The notes beneath the pieces were generated by a model that saw only the letters and a list, made by a program, of their open reading frames with translations, searched no databases and was not told the DNA's origin. Positions 25,677-34,766 of a stretch of DNA of 64,000 nucleotides are shown piece after piece. Numbering within the stretch: the stretch's first letter is position 1; each line of letters begins with the position of its first letter. Source of the DNA: Campylobacter ureolyticus ACS-301-V-Sch3b (GTDB lineage: Bacteria > Campylobacterota > Campylobacteria > Campylobacterales > Campylobacteraceae); the NCBI RefSeq assembly GCF_000413435.1, contig NZ_KE340327.1, positions 354,954 to 418,953 of the forward strand, written 5' to 3'. Both the position numbers and the translations under genes were made by a program.

Positions 25677-26975
25677 ATGAAAAAAGTTTTTGGCTGGTAT
25701 TTTAAATCAAACTTAGCATATAGAATACTAGGAGCTTTAGTAATTGGCTCTATTATCGGAATGATGGTTCCAAAAGGAGTGATTTTATTTGGAAATACAA
25801 CTTTACTTAACGTAATTGCACCATTTGGAGATCTTTTTATAAGACTTTTAAAGATGATAATTGTGCCAATTATTGTAGCTTCTCTTATCATGGGAACAAG
25901 TTCAATCGAGCCATCAAAACTTGGAAGAGTTGGTGGAAAAGCAGTATTTTTTTACTTTGTAACAACTCTTTTTGCCATTATTATAGGTTTAGCGTGCGCT
26001 TTTGTTTTTCATCCTGGAAGCGGGCTTGATCTAAGCGATGCATCAGTTGCTGTTTCTAAAACTGCGACCGCACCAAGCATTAGTGAAATATTTTTAAGCA
26101 TAGTTCCTACAAACCCAATAAGCTCTATGGCAAATACAGATGTTTTAGCAATAATTTGTTTTTGTATATTCTTTGGTGTTGGCTTAGCCTTTTGCAAAGA
26201 AAGCAGTGATGAAAGAATAAAAAACTCAGCAAATACAGTTTTTAACTTTTTTGATGGTGTTAGTGAAATAATGTTTAAAATGGTGCATTGGATTATGCAA
26301 TACGCTCCAATAGGTGTTTTTGCTCTAATGTTTGCTGTGTTTAATAAAAGTGGAGCTGGAGCTTTCTCATCACTTGCAAATGTTACAATAGCACTTTATG
26401 TAGGACTTGCACTTCAAGTAATTTTAGTTTATTGTGGAGTTTGTCTCCTTATGAAACTAAATCCGATTGATTTCATAAAAAAAGTAAAAGATCCAATGCT
26501 TACAGCTTTTGTTACAAGAAGCTCAAACGCAACTTTGCCTATTTCTATGGATACAGCTGAACATAAAATGGGTGTTCCAAAAGGTGTTTATAGCTTTGTT
26601 TTACCTGTTGGAGCAACTGTAAATATGAATGGAACTACTGTTTATCTTGGAATTTGCTCACTTTTTATAGCAAATGCTTGTGGAATTGATCTAACTATGG
26701 GACATTATATAACTATTGTTATCACTTCTATATTGGCAGCTATTGGAACAGCAGGAATTCCTGGAGCTGGAGCTATAATGCTTCTTTTAATACTTGAATC
26801 AATTGGTCTAAAAGTTGAAGGAAATGTAGCAATTGCTTATGGTATGATTCTAGGAATAGATGCAGTTTTAGATATGGGAAGAACATCTATGAATGTCGTT
26901 GGAGATGTTGTGGCTTCTATTTGGGTTACTAAAACTGAAGGCGAACTTGATGAAAGCAAATGGGAACACATTTAA
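25677..26975 (+). CDS. Dicarboxylate/amino acid:cation symporter (DAACS family)
   Basis: A membrane transporter of the GltP/DctA type taking up glutamate, aspartate or C4-dicarboxylates with H+ or Na+. The 432-residue protein has the HP1 tip sequence RSSNATLPIS and the core motif VGATVNMNGTT, which form the substrate and cation sites. IGTAGIPGAGAIM (HP2) is also present. The ATG at 25677 has AAAGGAG at 7-8 bases; an overlapping GTG one codon earlier is less likely. It is monocistronic, with a terminator after it. The exact substrate is not determinable. Confidence 0.92.
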   Translation: MKKVFGWYFKSNLAYRILGALVIGSIIGMMVPKGVILFGNTTLLNVIAPFGDLFIRLLKMIIVPIIVASLIMGTSSIEPSKLGRVGGKAVFFYFVTTLFAIIIGLACAFVFHPGSGLDLSDASVAVSKTATAPSISEIFLSIVPTNPISSMANTDVLAIICFCIFFGVGLAFCKESSDERIKNSANTVFNFFDGVSEIMFKMVHWIMQYAPIGVFALMFAVFNKSGAGAFSSLANVTIALYVGLALQVILVYCGVCLLMKLNPIDFIKKVKDPMLTAFVTRSSNATLPISMDTAEHKMGVPKGVYSFVLPVGATVNMNGTTVYLGICSLFIANACGIDLTMGHYITIVITSILAAIGTAGIPGAGAIMLLLILESIGLKVEGNVAIAYGMILGIDAVLDMGRTSMNVVGDVVASIWVTKTEGELDESKWEHI

Positions 26976-27006
26976 TTTTTAAGAGGCTTTGTCCTCTTAA
27001 AAATTT
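26976..27006 (+). terminator. Rho-independent terminator after the symporter gene
   Basis: AATTTTTAAGAGG and CCTCTTAAAAATTT form a long symmetrical stem around a CTTTGT loop, immediately after the stop codon. The symmetry would let it act in both directions. Confidence 0.8.
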
Positions 27007-27107
27007 ATGAATTTATTTACGATTTTATATAATAAAATATCTATATTTTAAAAACTATCTTTAAATTTATATAGCTTAATATTATTTTAAGTATTTAACT
27101 GATTTTT

Positions 27108-27458
27108 TTAAAAACCCCTACCTAAAATCATATAAAAAATTGTGCTAATTGCAATGCTTAAAAGTGCATTTTTAAATCTAATTTGCATGATTAAACACAC
27201 TAAAACTGATAAAATTTCAACTACGTAGTATGAGTTTGAATCAGTTGTTTTTAAAGCATAAAAAACCAAAATTACCATTACAAATAAAGCACTATTTTTT
27301 TCTAAATAAATTAAAGTTTTATTTTGCGATTTATTTTTTAAGAAAAAATATGGCAAAGCTCTAGTTAAAAATGTAGCAACCCCTGCTACAACCATAACAC
27401 ATAAAAGTAACCAAAGCGAACTATTTGAATCTATTTTTAAATTTATTAAATCCAACAT
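27108..27458 (-). CDS. azlD: AzlD-family branched-chain amino acid exporter small subunit
   Basis: A small membrane protein of about 116 residues with four hydrophobic helices and the AzlD-like FLTRALPYFFL motif. AzlD works with AzlC to export branched-chain amino acids and their analogues. The ATG at 27458 is preferred over a TTG three codons upstream, because GGAGAG sits 5 bases before the ATG. It overlaps azlC by 38 bases, so the two are translated together. Confidence 0.88.
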   Translation of the reverse strand: MLDLINLKIDSNSSLWLLLCVMVVAGVATFLTRALPYFFLKNKSQNKTLIYLEKNSALFVMVILVFYALKTTDSNSYYVVEILSVLVCLIMQIRFKNALLSIAISTIFYMILGRGF

Positions 27459-28158
27459 TCTCTCCAAAAAATTCCCTACAGCTTAAAATTATAATAAAAC
27501 CAACTAAAATGCTTGCAACTAGCATATACTCTTTTGGTAAAAATAAGCCCAAAATTCCAACCAAAATTGAAATAGCCAAAAGATTAAAATTCATACTGTG
27601 TTTAAAGGTTTCATAGGCTAAAACTATAAACAAACTTACTAAACAAAACTCTATTCCACTGCTATTAAACTCTATATTTTTGCCTATTAAAATACCAATA
27701 ATAGTTCCAAATATCCAATAAATTTGATTTAAAAAAGGAATTAAAAAGTAAATTTTATCTCTGTTTTTATCACTAATTTCAATAGTTTTTAAAACTGCAA
27801 AACTCTCATCTGTTAGAGCAAATAAAGTATAAAATTTATATTTTAAATTTACAATATCACTCATTAATGAAATTGTATAAAACATGTGGCGTAAATTTAA
27901 AAGAAATGTTGCTATAAAAACTTCAGCTAAATTTGTCCCAGCACTAAGCAAAGCAACTAACAAAAACTGCCCACTTCCAGCATAAACAAAAAAACTAAAA
28001 AGCACTAACACTCTAGCATCTATATCGCAGCTAACACCCAAAATCGAGTATGCCATACTTAAAGGAATATAACCAAACATAACAGGCAAAGTAAGCTTAA
28101 AAATATCTTTGTTTTTCAATTTTTCCACCAAATTTTTATAAATTTGTGATTTTAACAT
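27421..28158 (-). CDS. azlC: AzlC-family branched-chain amino acid exporter large subunit
   Basis: A 245-residue inner-membrane protein with about seven helices. It shows the AzlC pattern LPVMFGYIPLSMAYSILG near the N-terminus, FVYAGSGQFLLVALL, and LLNLRHMFYTISL. Partner of the overlapping azlD gene downstream. Export of leucine-type amino acids is family knowledge. Confidence 0.9.
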   Translation of the reverse strand: MLKSQIYKNLVEKLKNKDIFKLTLPVMFGYIPLSMAYSILGVSCDIDARVLVLFSFFVYAGSGQFLLVALLSAGTNLAEVFIATFLLNLRHMFYTISLMSDIVNLKYKFYTLFALTDESFAVLKTIEISDKNRDKIYFLIPFLNQIYWIFGTIIGILIGKNIEFNSSGIEFCLVSLFIVLAYETFKHSMNFNLLAISILVGILGLFLPKEYMLVASILVGFIIILSCREFFGENVGFNKFKNRFK

Positions 28159-28209
28159 AATTTTCCTTAAAAATATATTTCATTTAAGTTATTTTTAATA
28201 AAATTTCGG

Positions 28210-28215
28210 TATAAT
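28210..28215 (+). promoter_or_regulatory. Probable -10 element of rpoD
   Basis: TATAAT in the context TTTCGGTATAAT, 41 bases before the rpoD ATG, followed by AAAGGAG just before the start. This is consistent with a housekeeping promoter. Confidence 0.5.
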
Positions 28216-28255
28216 TAATTCTTTTATTGCTACAAACTACAAAGGAGTTTCCCAA

Positions 28256-30148
28256 ATGGCATCAAATACAAAAAAACCACTTACAGCAAAACAATCACTA
28301 GAAGAAGTTGAAGAGCTTTTTAAAGAAAATGAAAAAGGGTATGCAACTTATGAAAAACTTATTAAGCTTTTTGATAAAAGTCCAACCCAAGCAAATACTA
28401 AAAAAATAGAGTCTTTAGCTAAAAAATATAAAGTTACCCTAAAAACCTCAGCTGAAGTTGCGGAAATAAAAAATATCGAAGATGCCAAAAAAAAGGCATT
28501 AAAAGCTAAAAAATATATAGAAGAAAATTTAGATGAAGAATTTGATATAACAAATGAAACAGAACTTTTAGAATGGGGTAGAAGTGAAAATCCAGTAAGA
28601 ATGTATTTAAGAGAAATGGGACAAATTTCACTTCTAACAAAAGAGGAAGAAATTGAAATAAGCAAGCAAATTGAGCTTGGTGAGGATATCATAATAGATG
28701 CTTTTTGCTCGGTTCCGTATTTAATAGACTTTATACTTGATTATAAAGTTCCTTTAATAAATCGCGAAAGAAGAGTAAAAGAGCTATTTAAAAACTTTGA
28801 TGAAGATAATAGCGAAGAAGATGATGATATCGAAGATGAGGATTTTGAAGAAAATGAAGAGGATAAAAACTCAAATAGAGAAAAAAGAAACGATAAAAGA
28901 GCTGTAAGAGTCACAGAAAGTTTTAAAGCACTAGAAAAAGCCAAAAAAGACTGGCTTAAATATGCAGAAAAAAACGAAGATATTATAAGAGAAGGTGAAG
29001 ATATGCTTTATGCAAAACTTAGCCTTACTTTTAAAAAGAAAATTTTAAAAGAAAAACTTATGGATCTAGGTCCTACAAGCAAACTTATAAATGAGATAGT
29101 TAAACAGATGGAAACTGCTTTAAAAAGCGATGATCATTTTGATAAGGAGCTTAAAAGACTTGAATATAGACTCCCTCTTTTTAGCCCAGAGCTTAAGGAA
29201 AATCATGCTAAAATTTTAAAAGATATCACAAAATTAAGCAAAGATGAAATAACTGAAAGAGTTCCTGAAGCAACTATGGTTTCTACTTATGTCGATATCA
29301 AAAAGCTTTTCCAAACAAAAGAGGCAAGTAAAGATAGCTTTGATATGGATCCAAAAAGACTAGAAGTTATTTTAGAGCAAATTAAAAGAGGTAAAAATAT
29401 TTCAGATAAAGCAAAAGGTAAAATGGCAAGATCAAATTTAAGACTTGTTGTAAGCATAGCTAAGCGATACACTAACCGTGGACTTCCATTTTTAGATCTT
29501 ATACAAGAGGGAAATATTGGCTTAATGAAAGCAGTTGATAAATTTGAATATAAAAAAGGTTATAAATTTTCAACGTATGCTACTTGGTGGATAAGACAAG
29601 CTATTTCAAGAGCGATTGCTGATCAAGCAAGAACTATAAGAATTCCTATACACATGATAGAGACAATAAATAGGATAAATAAAATAAATAGAAAATATAT
29701 CCAAGAAGAAGGAAAAGAAGCAGATATTAATGTAATTGCTGAAGAAATTGGCATGAGCATAGATAAGGTAAAGCAAGTTATTAAAATAACAAAAGAGCCA
29801 ATAAGTCTTGAAGCACCAATTGGAAATGAAGATGATGGAAAATTTGGTGATTTTGTAGAGGATAAAAGCTCACCTTCACCTATAGACAATGTACTAAACG
29901 ATGATTTAAAAGAACAAATTGATGCAGTCTTAGAACAACTCAATGAAAGAGAAAGAACTGTTATTAGAATGCGTTTTGGGTTGTTAGACGATGAAAGCGA
30001 TAGAACCTTAGAAGAAATTGGAAAAGCACTTAACATAACAAGAGAAAGAGTTCGCCAAATAGAAAGCTCAGTGATTAAAAAACTAAAACATCCAAAAATT
30101 GGAAGAGAGCTTAAAAACTATATAGAAATGAACTTTTCAAAAAATTAA
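28256..30148 (+). CDS. rpoD: Primary sigma factor RpoD (sigma-70)
   Basis: The housekeeping sigma factor. The 630 residues contain region 1.1 and 1.2 ([11 protein letters not shown]), an acidic stretch of E/D (about residues 180-205) in the non-conserved domain, and region 2 ([44 protein letters not shown]). Region 3 and the C-terminal region 4 helix-turn-helix ([19 protein letters not shown]) follow. The gene is monocistronic, with a -10-like element upstream and a terminator downstream. Confidence 0.98.
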   Translation: MASNTKKPLTAKQSLEEVEELFKENEKGYATYEKLIKLFDKSPTQANTKKIESLAKKYKVTLKTSAEVAEIKNIEDAKKKALKAKKYIEENLDEEFDITNETELLEWGRSENPVRMYLREMGQISLLTKEEEIEISKQIELGEDIIIDAFCSVPYLIDFILDYKVPLINRERRVKELFKNFDEDNSEEDDDIEDEDFEENEEDKNSNREKRNDKRAVRVTESFKALEKAKKDWLKYAEKNEDIIREGEDMLYAKLSLTFKKKILKEKLMDLGPTSKLINEIVKQMETALKSDDHFDKELKRLEYRLPLFSPELKENHAKILKDITKLSKDEITERVPEATMVSTYVDIKKLFQTKEASKDSFDMDPKRLEVILEQIKRGKNISDKAKGKMARSNLRLVVSIAKRYTNRGLPFLDLIQEGNIGLMKAVDKFEYKKGYKFSTYATWWIRQAISRAIADQARTIRIPIHMIETINRINKINRKYIQEEGKEADINVIAEEIGMSIDKVKQVIKITKEPISLEAPIGNEDDGKFGDFVEDKSSPSPIDNVLNDDLKEQIDAVLEQLNERERTVIRMRFGLLDDESDRTLEEIGKALNITRERVRQIESSVIKKLKHPKIGRELKNYIEMNFSKN

Positions 30149-30167
30149 ATATATTTAAAAAACACAC

Positions 30168-30207
30168 ATGGCTCTTTTAAATAATAATTTTTAAAGAGCC
30201 ATATTTT
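30168..30207 (+). terminator. Rho-independent terminator after rpoD
   Basis: A 10-bp perfect stem ATGGCTCTTT / AAAGAGCCAT with a 13-14 base AT loop is followed by ATTTTT. It is one of the strongest terminators in the window. Confidence 0.85.
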
Positions 30208-30517
30208 TACCCTGATTTTTTATAATGATTTTGGAATTTCTAACAAATTTGAATATATTGTAAAATTTTTAAAATAATATTTTAGCAGTATTATCAACAA
30301 ACCAAATAAATATATCATTAGCCAATACATGGTAAAATTACCAAAAATTTTAAAATTCGAATAGGCAATAATTAATTAAATATAGTTTTTTAAAACGCTT
30401 AAAATTTTATATTTTATTTAATGGATTTTGTGAATAAAATTAGTAAAATAACTCTATATTTAAAAATTTATTTTGAAATACCCTAAATTTATACCACTAC
30501 ATAAAAATCGTTGGATA
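30208..30517. other. AT-rich intergenic stretch with no gene seen
   Basis: About 310 bases between the rpoD terminator and the pseudopilin terminator. All frames are broken by stops, and no ribosome site, tRNA-like cloverleaf or repeat array is apparent. It may be decayed sequence; I see nothing functional in it. Confidence 0.5.
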
Positions 30518-30549
30518 ATAAAGATAAAATTTAAAATTTCATCTTTATT
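30518..30549 (-). terminator. Probable terminator after the pseudopilin genes
   Basis: On the minus strand AAAGATGAAATTT pairs with AAATTTTATCTTT and is followed by ATTAT. It directly abuts the stop codon of the downstream pseudopilin gene. The stem is AT-rich, so confidence is moderate. Confidence 0.55.
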
Positions 30550-30550
30550 T

Positions 30551-31108
30551 TTATTGTATTGAATGGGCTATATAACCTGTTTCTTTATATATGGTGATAA
30601 TGCCATTTTTACTTCCACCATCGCTTATTGTTATATTGCAATCATTGTCCAAAAGCCCATCTACTCCAACCACGCCTGAGAAATTAGAATAAGGTCTTCC
30701 TGTCTCATCAAATATTATCTCAGTTGGCCTATCATTTCCACATATAAGACTTACACTTGTTATACCATATTTTCTTTCAAGATTTAGCTCAGGTGAGCCT
30801 GTTGGATTTAAGTCTTTACCAGGTGCTTGTGGATTTTTAGCATTTGTATTTCCTGAAGTTATAGAATAACTATTATTATTAAAAGTTATTTTCCATCTAT
30901 TTCGGTACCAATTAGGATCTTTAGGATCATACTTGTCATCTAACATCGCAAGGTGTTGTGTATATCTTACGTGTGAAGCTACTTGATTAGTTGCTTCAAC
31001 TAATGTATCTCTATCTACTCTAGGTATGACAGCAACTGCCAAAATACCAACAACAACTATTATCATAATAAGTTCAATCATTGTAAAAGCTTTTTTATAA
31101 CATTTCAT
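30551..31108 (-). CDS. Type II secretion/type IV pilin-like prepilin (copy 2)
   Basis: About 185 residues, with a class III prepilin leader: a short basic N-terminus (MKCYKK), then AFTMIELIMIIVVVGILA, where cleavage before F and the E5 residue are conserved. A soluble head with cysteines (SLICGN, DNDCNI) follows. The ATG at 31108 is preferred over an upstream TTG. It is closely related to the next gene upstream (same YTQHLAM, DPNW and IITVY/IITVH segments), a tandem duplication. No prepilin peptidase or secretion ATPase is nearby, so its machine is encoded elsewhere. Confidence 0.8.
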   Translation of the reverse strand: MKCYKKAFTMIELIMIIVVVGILAVAVIPRVDRDTLVEATNQVASHVRYTQHLAMLDDKYDPKDPNWYRNRWKITFNNNSYSITSGNTNAKNPQAPGKDLNPTGSPELNLERKYGITSVSLICGNDRPTEIIFDETGRPYSNFSGVVGVDGLLDNDCNITISDGGSKNGIITIYKETGYIAHSIQ

Positions 31109-31175
31109 AAAAATCAACCTTTTGTATAAATATTTAAGATTATAGCATATTTTTATAAAAACTTAGATAAAAAGT

Positions 31176-31883
31176 CTACTCTATCCTATATGTCACATAT
31201 CCAGTTTCTGCATGTACTGTAATAATAGCTCTTTTATCTGTGCCATCACTTAAAGTTATAGTACAATTGTCTTTTAAATATCTTTGCACGGATTCTTCAT
31301 AAGTTATTTTTTTATAATTGCCAGTTGTGGCAACTTTTTGCATTGGTCTTCCCACTTCATCAAATGAAATTGATTTATTTCTATTATTGTTTTTAGTTCC
31401 TCCCCCGCAGTTTTTGGAAAAACTAATTTCTTTTATACCATATTTTTTCTCTATATTTAAATTTGGATTTCTCTTTGCTTTATCGGAATTTGACATACCG
31501 CTCCAACCAGCACTTAAATATCTATTTGGATTATTAGGATCTTTTGCTACTTCGTTTGATGAGTTTAAATTTCCACTTGTTGTTGTATCACTATAAATTT
31601 GATAAGCTAGGCAGTTTCCTTGACAGTTATTATTATTTATAGAATAAGCATTTGCAGTAAATTCTATCATCCACCTTTTTTTATGCCAGTTAGGATCATT
31701 GGGGTCATACTTATTATCCATCATTGCAAGGTGTTGTGTGTATCTTATGTGTGAAACTATTTGATTTGTTGCTTCAAGCAAAGTATCTCTGTCTATTCTG
31801 GGTATAATGGCAACAGATAAAATCCCCACAACCACTATTATCATGATAAGCTCAATCATAGTAAAAGCTTTTTTATAAAACAT
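31176..31883 (-). CDS. Type II secretion/type IV pilin-like prepilin (copy 1)
   Basis: A 235-residue paralogue of the following gene, with the leader MFYKK and helix AFTMIELIMIIVVVGILS. The head domain is about 50 residues longer than in copy 2, owing to a serine/asparagine-rich insertion with its own cysteine pair (NCQGNC). Shared segments are HIRYTQHLAM, YDPNDPNW, the IEKKYGI region and the C-terminal ETGYVTY. The cysteines could form disulfides in the periplasm. It may belong to a competence or secretion pseudopilus; the exact system is not shown. Confidence 0.8.
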   Translation of the reverse strand: MFYKKAFTMIELIMIIVVVGILSVAIIPRIDRDTLLEATNQIVSHIRYTQHLAMMDNKYDPNDPNWHKKRWMIEFTANAYSINNNNCQGNCLAYQIYSDTTTSGNLNSSNEVAKDPNNPNRYLSAGWSGMSNSDKAKRNPNLNIEKKYGIKEISFSKNCGGGTKNNNRNKSISFDEVGRPMQKVATTGNYKKITYEESVQRYLKDNCTITLSDGTDKRAIITVHAETGYVTYRIE

Positions 31884-31916
31884 ATATAATCCTATAAAGT
31901 AATTTTATATATTGTA

Positions 31917-33125
31917 TCAAAAAATATAAAACTCTGCTTTTAAGACTCCTGTATTCTTTATCTTTATAATATGTTTTGGATTTGTGATTGCCTCACTAGA
32001 TAGGATAAGACTTGAGCCTCTTTCTATGCCATAAAATTTTAGCCTTAAAGCAAGCTCATCGTCAAAAACTACAATTTTAGTTAAATCTAGTTTTTTTAAC
32101 TCTTTTGCAAGCTCTTTTGCTATGTCGTATTTATAAATAAAATGTTTTTGTGGATTGTTTTTAAAAAATAAAAAGTATTGAAGCTGATTAAAAACAAGAA
32201 ATAGCGATGAAAAAGCCAAACTAAAACCTAAAAATAAAGCCAAAATATTATATTTTTTTCTAAATTTTGGAAGCCTAACTCTATAAGAATTAAAAAAAAC
32301 TCTAATGATTAATGGCACTCCTATAACGCAATATGGCAAAAACTCCTCTAATTCAACCTTTTGCCTAAGAGATAGTATAAGGCTTGCACAAAAAGAGGTT
32401 ATAACTATAAACCAAAGGATATTTTTCTCCTCTTTTACCCAAATTCTATAAACACAGTAAATAAAAAATAAAAATAAAAGCGGTGAAAAAACAGCTGCAT
32501 AAACCCCAATAGTATCTAAAAAATAGCTTTTTGGCTTTCCGCTTATATTAAAATCATAAAAAATAAAAGTTAAAATAAAAAGTAAAAATGAAGGTATGAA
32601 AAGCTTTTTTTCATTTTTATAAAGCCCGTAAAAAAATACTCCTAAATACAATATATTGAAATATTTATCTATAAAAACTGAAATAATTAAAATAAAAATG
32701 GCTAAATTTGTCTTTTTAAGCTCAAATAAATACAAAAATAAAAGCGTAAAAAATATAGAAATGCCTGCCATATTTACTAAAATTGCACTTGTCATAACTC
32801 CTGGCAAAAACATATATAAAACTACGCAAAATAGCCTATCAATCTTTCTTTTTAAAAGTCTTTTTGATAACCTATAAAGCAAGATAGAATTTGCTAAACT
32901 AATCACTAAAAAAGGAAGCCTTAAAGCATAGTCATTTTGTCCAAAAACTCTACAAGATAAATTTATAATTAAACTTGCTAGATTTGTATCATTATAAAAA
33001 ATCTTTGCCTCATAATAACTTATACTTAAATTTGAAATCGCATATAGTAAAAAAATAGCATTTATCATAAAGATAAAAGCAAATAAAAAATCTTCATTTT
33101 TATAAATTTGATTAAAATTTCTCAA
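31917..33125 (-). CDS. GT39-like membrane glycosyltransferase
   Basis: A 402-residue polytopic membrane protein with about nine to ten hydrophobic helices. The first periplasmic loop has the GT-C layout of ArnT/PMT-type enzymes (SISYYEAKIFYND, then FGQNDYALRLPFLVISL), where an acidic pair acts in catalysis. A short soluble C-terminus follows (VVFDDELALRLKFYGIE). Such enzymes transfer sugars from polyprenyl carriers; the acceptor is unknown. Its start overlaps the stop of the MFS gene. Confidence 0.75.
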   Translation of the reverse strand: MRNFNQIYKNEDFLFAFIFMINAIFLLYAISNLSISYYEAKIFYNDTNLASLIINLSCRVFGQNDYALRLPFLVISLANSILLYRLSKRLLKRKIDRLFCVVLYMFLPGVMTSAILVNMAGISIFFTLLFLYLFELKKTNLAIFILIISVFIDKYFNILYLGVFFYGLYKNEKKLFIPSFLLFILTFIFYDFNISGKPKSYFLDTIGVYAAVFSPLLFLFFIYCVYRIWVKEEKNILWFIVITSFCASLILSLRQKVELEEFLPYCVIGVPLIIRVFFNSYRVRLPKFRKKYNILALFLGFSLAFSSLFLVFNQLQYFLFFKNNPQKHFIYKYDIAKELAKELKKLDLTKIVVFDDELALRLKFYGIERGSSLILSSEAITNPKHIIKIKNTGVLKAEFYIF

Positions 33126-34267
33126 TTTAAACTCTTTTTAAGCAGTATTGAAAAAATAAAAGATATAAAAAGCATAAAACTCATAAAAAATAAAAATCCA
33201 CTCCAACCGGAATTTGTGTAGATAAACCCTGGTAAAAAGCTACCAATAGATCCACCAAGATAATAAAAGCTTACATAAAGTCCGTTTGCAATTCCTTTAT
33301 GATTTAGATTTATTAAATTTATATATCCAGAGCCGCAAGTGTGCGATAAAAAGTTACCAAAACATATAACAAGCATAGCAAAAAACATAATATAAAAATT
33401 ATGTGTATGAAGCAAAAATGTTCCTAAAATAAATATCACCACACCACAAATCATACTATTTTTACTACCATTTAAAAATTTATTAATTTTAGCAATATTA
33501 AATGATATTATAAGTCCTATAAGCCATCCTGCATACATAATTCCTGTTTTTGAACCGCTATAACTTCCATCTATTTTAACAAGCTCAAATGGTAAAAAAT
33601 TAAGCACTCCTTGAAAAGAGAAAAATATAAAAAATATATATAAACAAATAAATGCATTTTCTTTTATTAAAAACATATTTTTTATATCACTTATTTTTGG
33701 CTTAATTAAATTTGAGCCTTTAGCGCCACTAATTTTTGTAACTAAAAACGATGCGATTAAAAGCAATATTCCAATTACAATAAAAAAAACTCTCCAATTT
33801 CCAAAAATATCGTTAAATAATCCAGATAAAAATCTGCCCAAAAATCCACCTAAAATGGTAATTCCTATATAAATACCTATATTTTTACCAACAGAACTTT
33901 TTGGTGAGTTTATGGAAATATAACTCATTATCCCAGTCAAAGCAGCTGGAGCTATAAGTCCTTGAAGCCCTCTAATCATCAAAAGAGCTAAATAGCTTGA
34001 TGAAATTGCAAAAGCAATTTCTAAAATACCAAATATTAAAAAAGCGAAAATAAGTATCTTTTTAATAGCAAATTTTTCTAAAATATATCCATAAAAAATA
34101 CTTGCAAAGGCAAGAGGAGTTAAAATAGAAGTAGTAAAAAGAGAGGCTTGAAATTTAGAGATATTTAAAATTTCTTCAAACAGTGGCTGCAGTGGCTGGG
34201 TGGCATACATAACACAAAGTGTTAATATAGCACACAAATACATCACAAAAAGCTCAAATTTACTCAC
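33122..34267 (-). CDS. MFS transporter
   Basis: A 381-residue major facilitator with twelve predicted helices. The family pattern appears as ATQPLQPLFEEIL at the N-terminus, the loop 2-3 region GYILEKFAIKKIL, and MIRGLQGLIAPAALTGIMSYI. It resembles YnfM/arabinose-efflux-type members, but no substrate can be assigned. It is translationally coupled to the downstream glycosyltransferase by a 4-base overlap. Confidence 0.85.
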   Translation of the reverse strand: MSKFELFVMYLCAILTLCVMYATQPLQPLFEEILNISKFQASLFTTSILTPLAFASIFYGYILEKFAIKKILIFAFLIFGILEIAFAISSSYLALLMIRGLQGLIAPAALTGIMSYISINSPKSSVGKNIGIYIGITILGGFLGRFLSGLFNDIFGNWRVFFIVIGILLLIASFLVTKISGAKGSNLIKPKISDIKNMFLIKENAFICLYIFFIFFSFQGVLNFLPFELVKIDGSYSGSKTGIMYAGWLIGLIISFNIAKINKFLNGSKNSMICGVVIFILGTFLLHTHNFYIMFFAMLVICFGNFLSHTCGSGYINLINLNHKGIANGLYVSFYYLGGSIGSFLPGFIYTNSGWSGFLFFMSFMLFISFIFSILLKKSLN

Positions 34268-34302
34268 TTAAAATCCTTAAATTTAACTCCAAATTTTAAA
34301 AT

Positions 34303-34758
34303 TTAAATTTTTGATTCAAAGGTATCATTTTCCCAAAAAAACTCTATCCATTCATTAGCTTCTTTTACTGTAAAATCAGGCTTTATCAAAGCTCTTTCTT
34401 TAAAAAATAAAGTCGCTATTTTAAACTCAATTTTTGGGTATTTTTTGGTTAAAACTTTATAAATTTCAACCATACTTTCACCGCTATCTATCATATCATC
34501 AACTAAAACTACTCTTTTATAACTACTTAAATCAGGCATATTAAAAATTTCAACCTCATCAAGTTTTTTTGTATCATCATAATGAACTGAATTTAGTGCA
34601 AATAAATTTCTGCTTTTGAAAATAGTAGCTAAAAAATGTCCAGCTGTTAACCCCCCTCTTGCAATTGCAACAAAAGCATCAGGCTTAAAATTTTCATTAA
34701 TTTTTTTTGCTAAATCTCTTATATCTTTATCAAATTCTTCATAACTGTAATAAACCAT
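34303..34758 (-). CDS. Purine phosphoribosyltransferase-type enzyme
   Basis: A 151-residue type I phosphoribosyltransferase. The PRPP-binding motif VVLVDDMIDSGESM is intact, and the flexible-loop/N-terminal strand VAIARGGLTAGH precedes it. Genomic pairing with the purine permease upstream suggests salvage of xanthine/guanine or hypoxanthine to the nucleotide (Gpt-like). This arrangement is also seen in C. jejuni beside the mqnE orthologue. The base specificity is an inference. Confidence 0.85.
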   Translation of the reverse strand: MVYYSYEEFDKDIRDLAKKINENFKPDAFVAIARGGLTAGHFLATIFKSRNLFALNSVHYDDTKKLDEVEIFNMPDLSSYKRVVLVDDMIDSGESMVEIYKVLTKKYPKIEFKIATLFFKERALIKPDFTVKEANEWIEFFWENDTFESKI

Positions 34759-34766
34759 ATTTTTTC

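Noticed and set aside
28741-28944. Serine-rich minus-strand frame inside rpoD
   Set aside because: It is the antisense of the acidic E/D stretch in sigma-70 non-conserved region 1; composition alone explains it.
30208-30517. Possible hidden gene or small RNA in the gap after rpoD
   Set aside because: All frames are interrupted, there is no promoter-terminator pair, and hairpins are AT-only apart from the assigned terminators.
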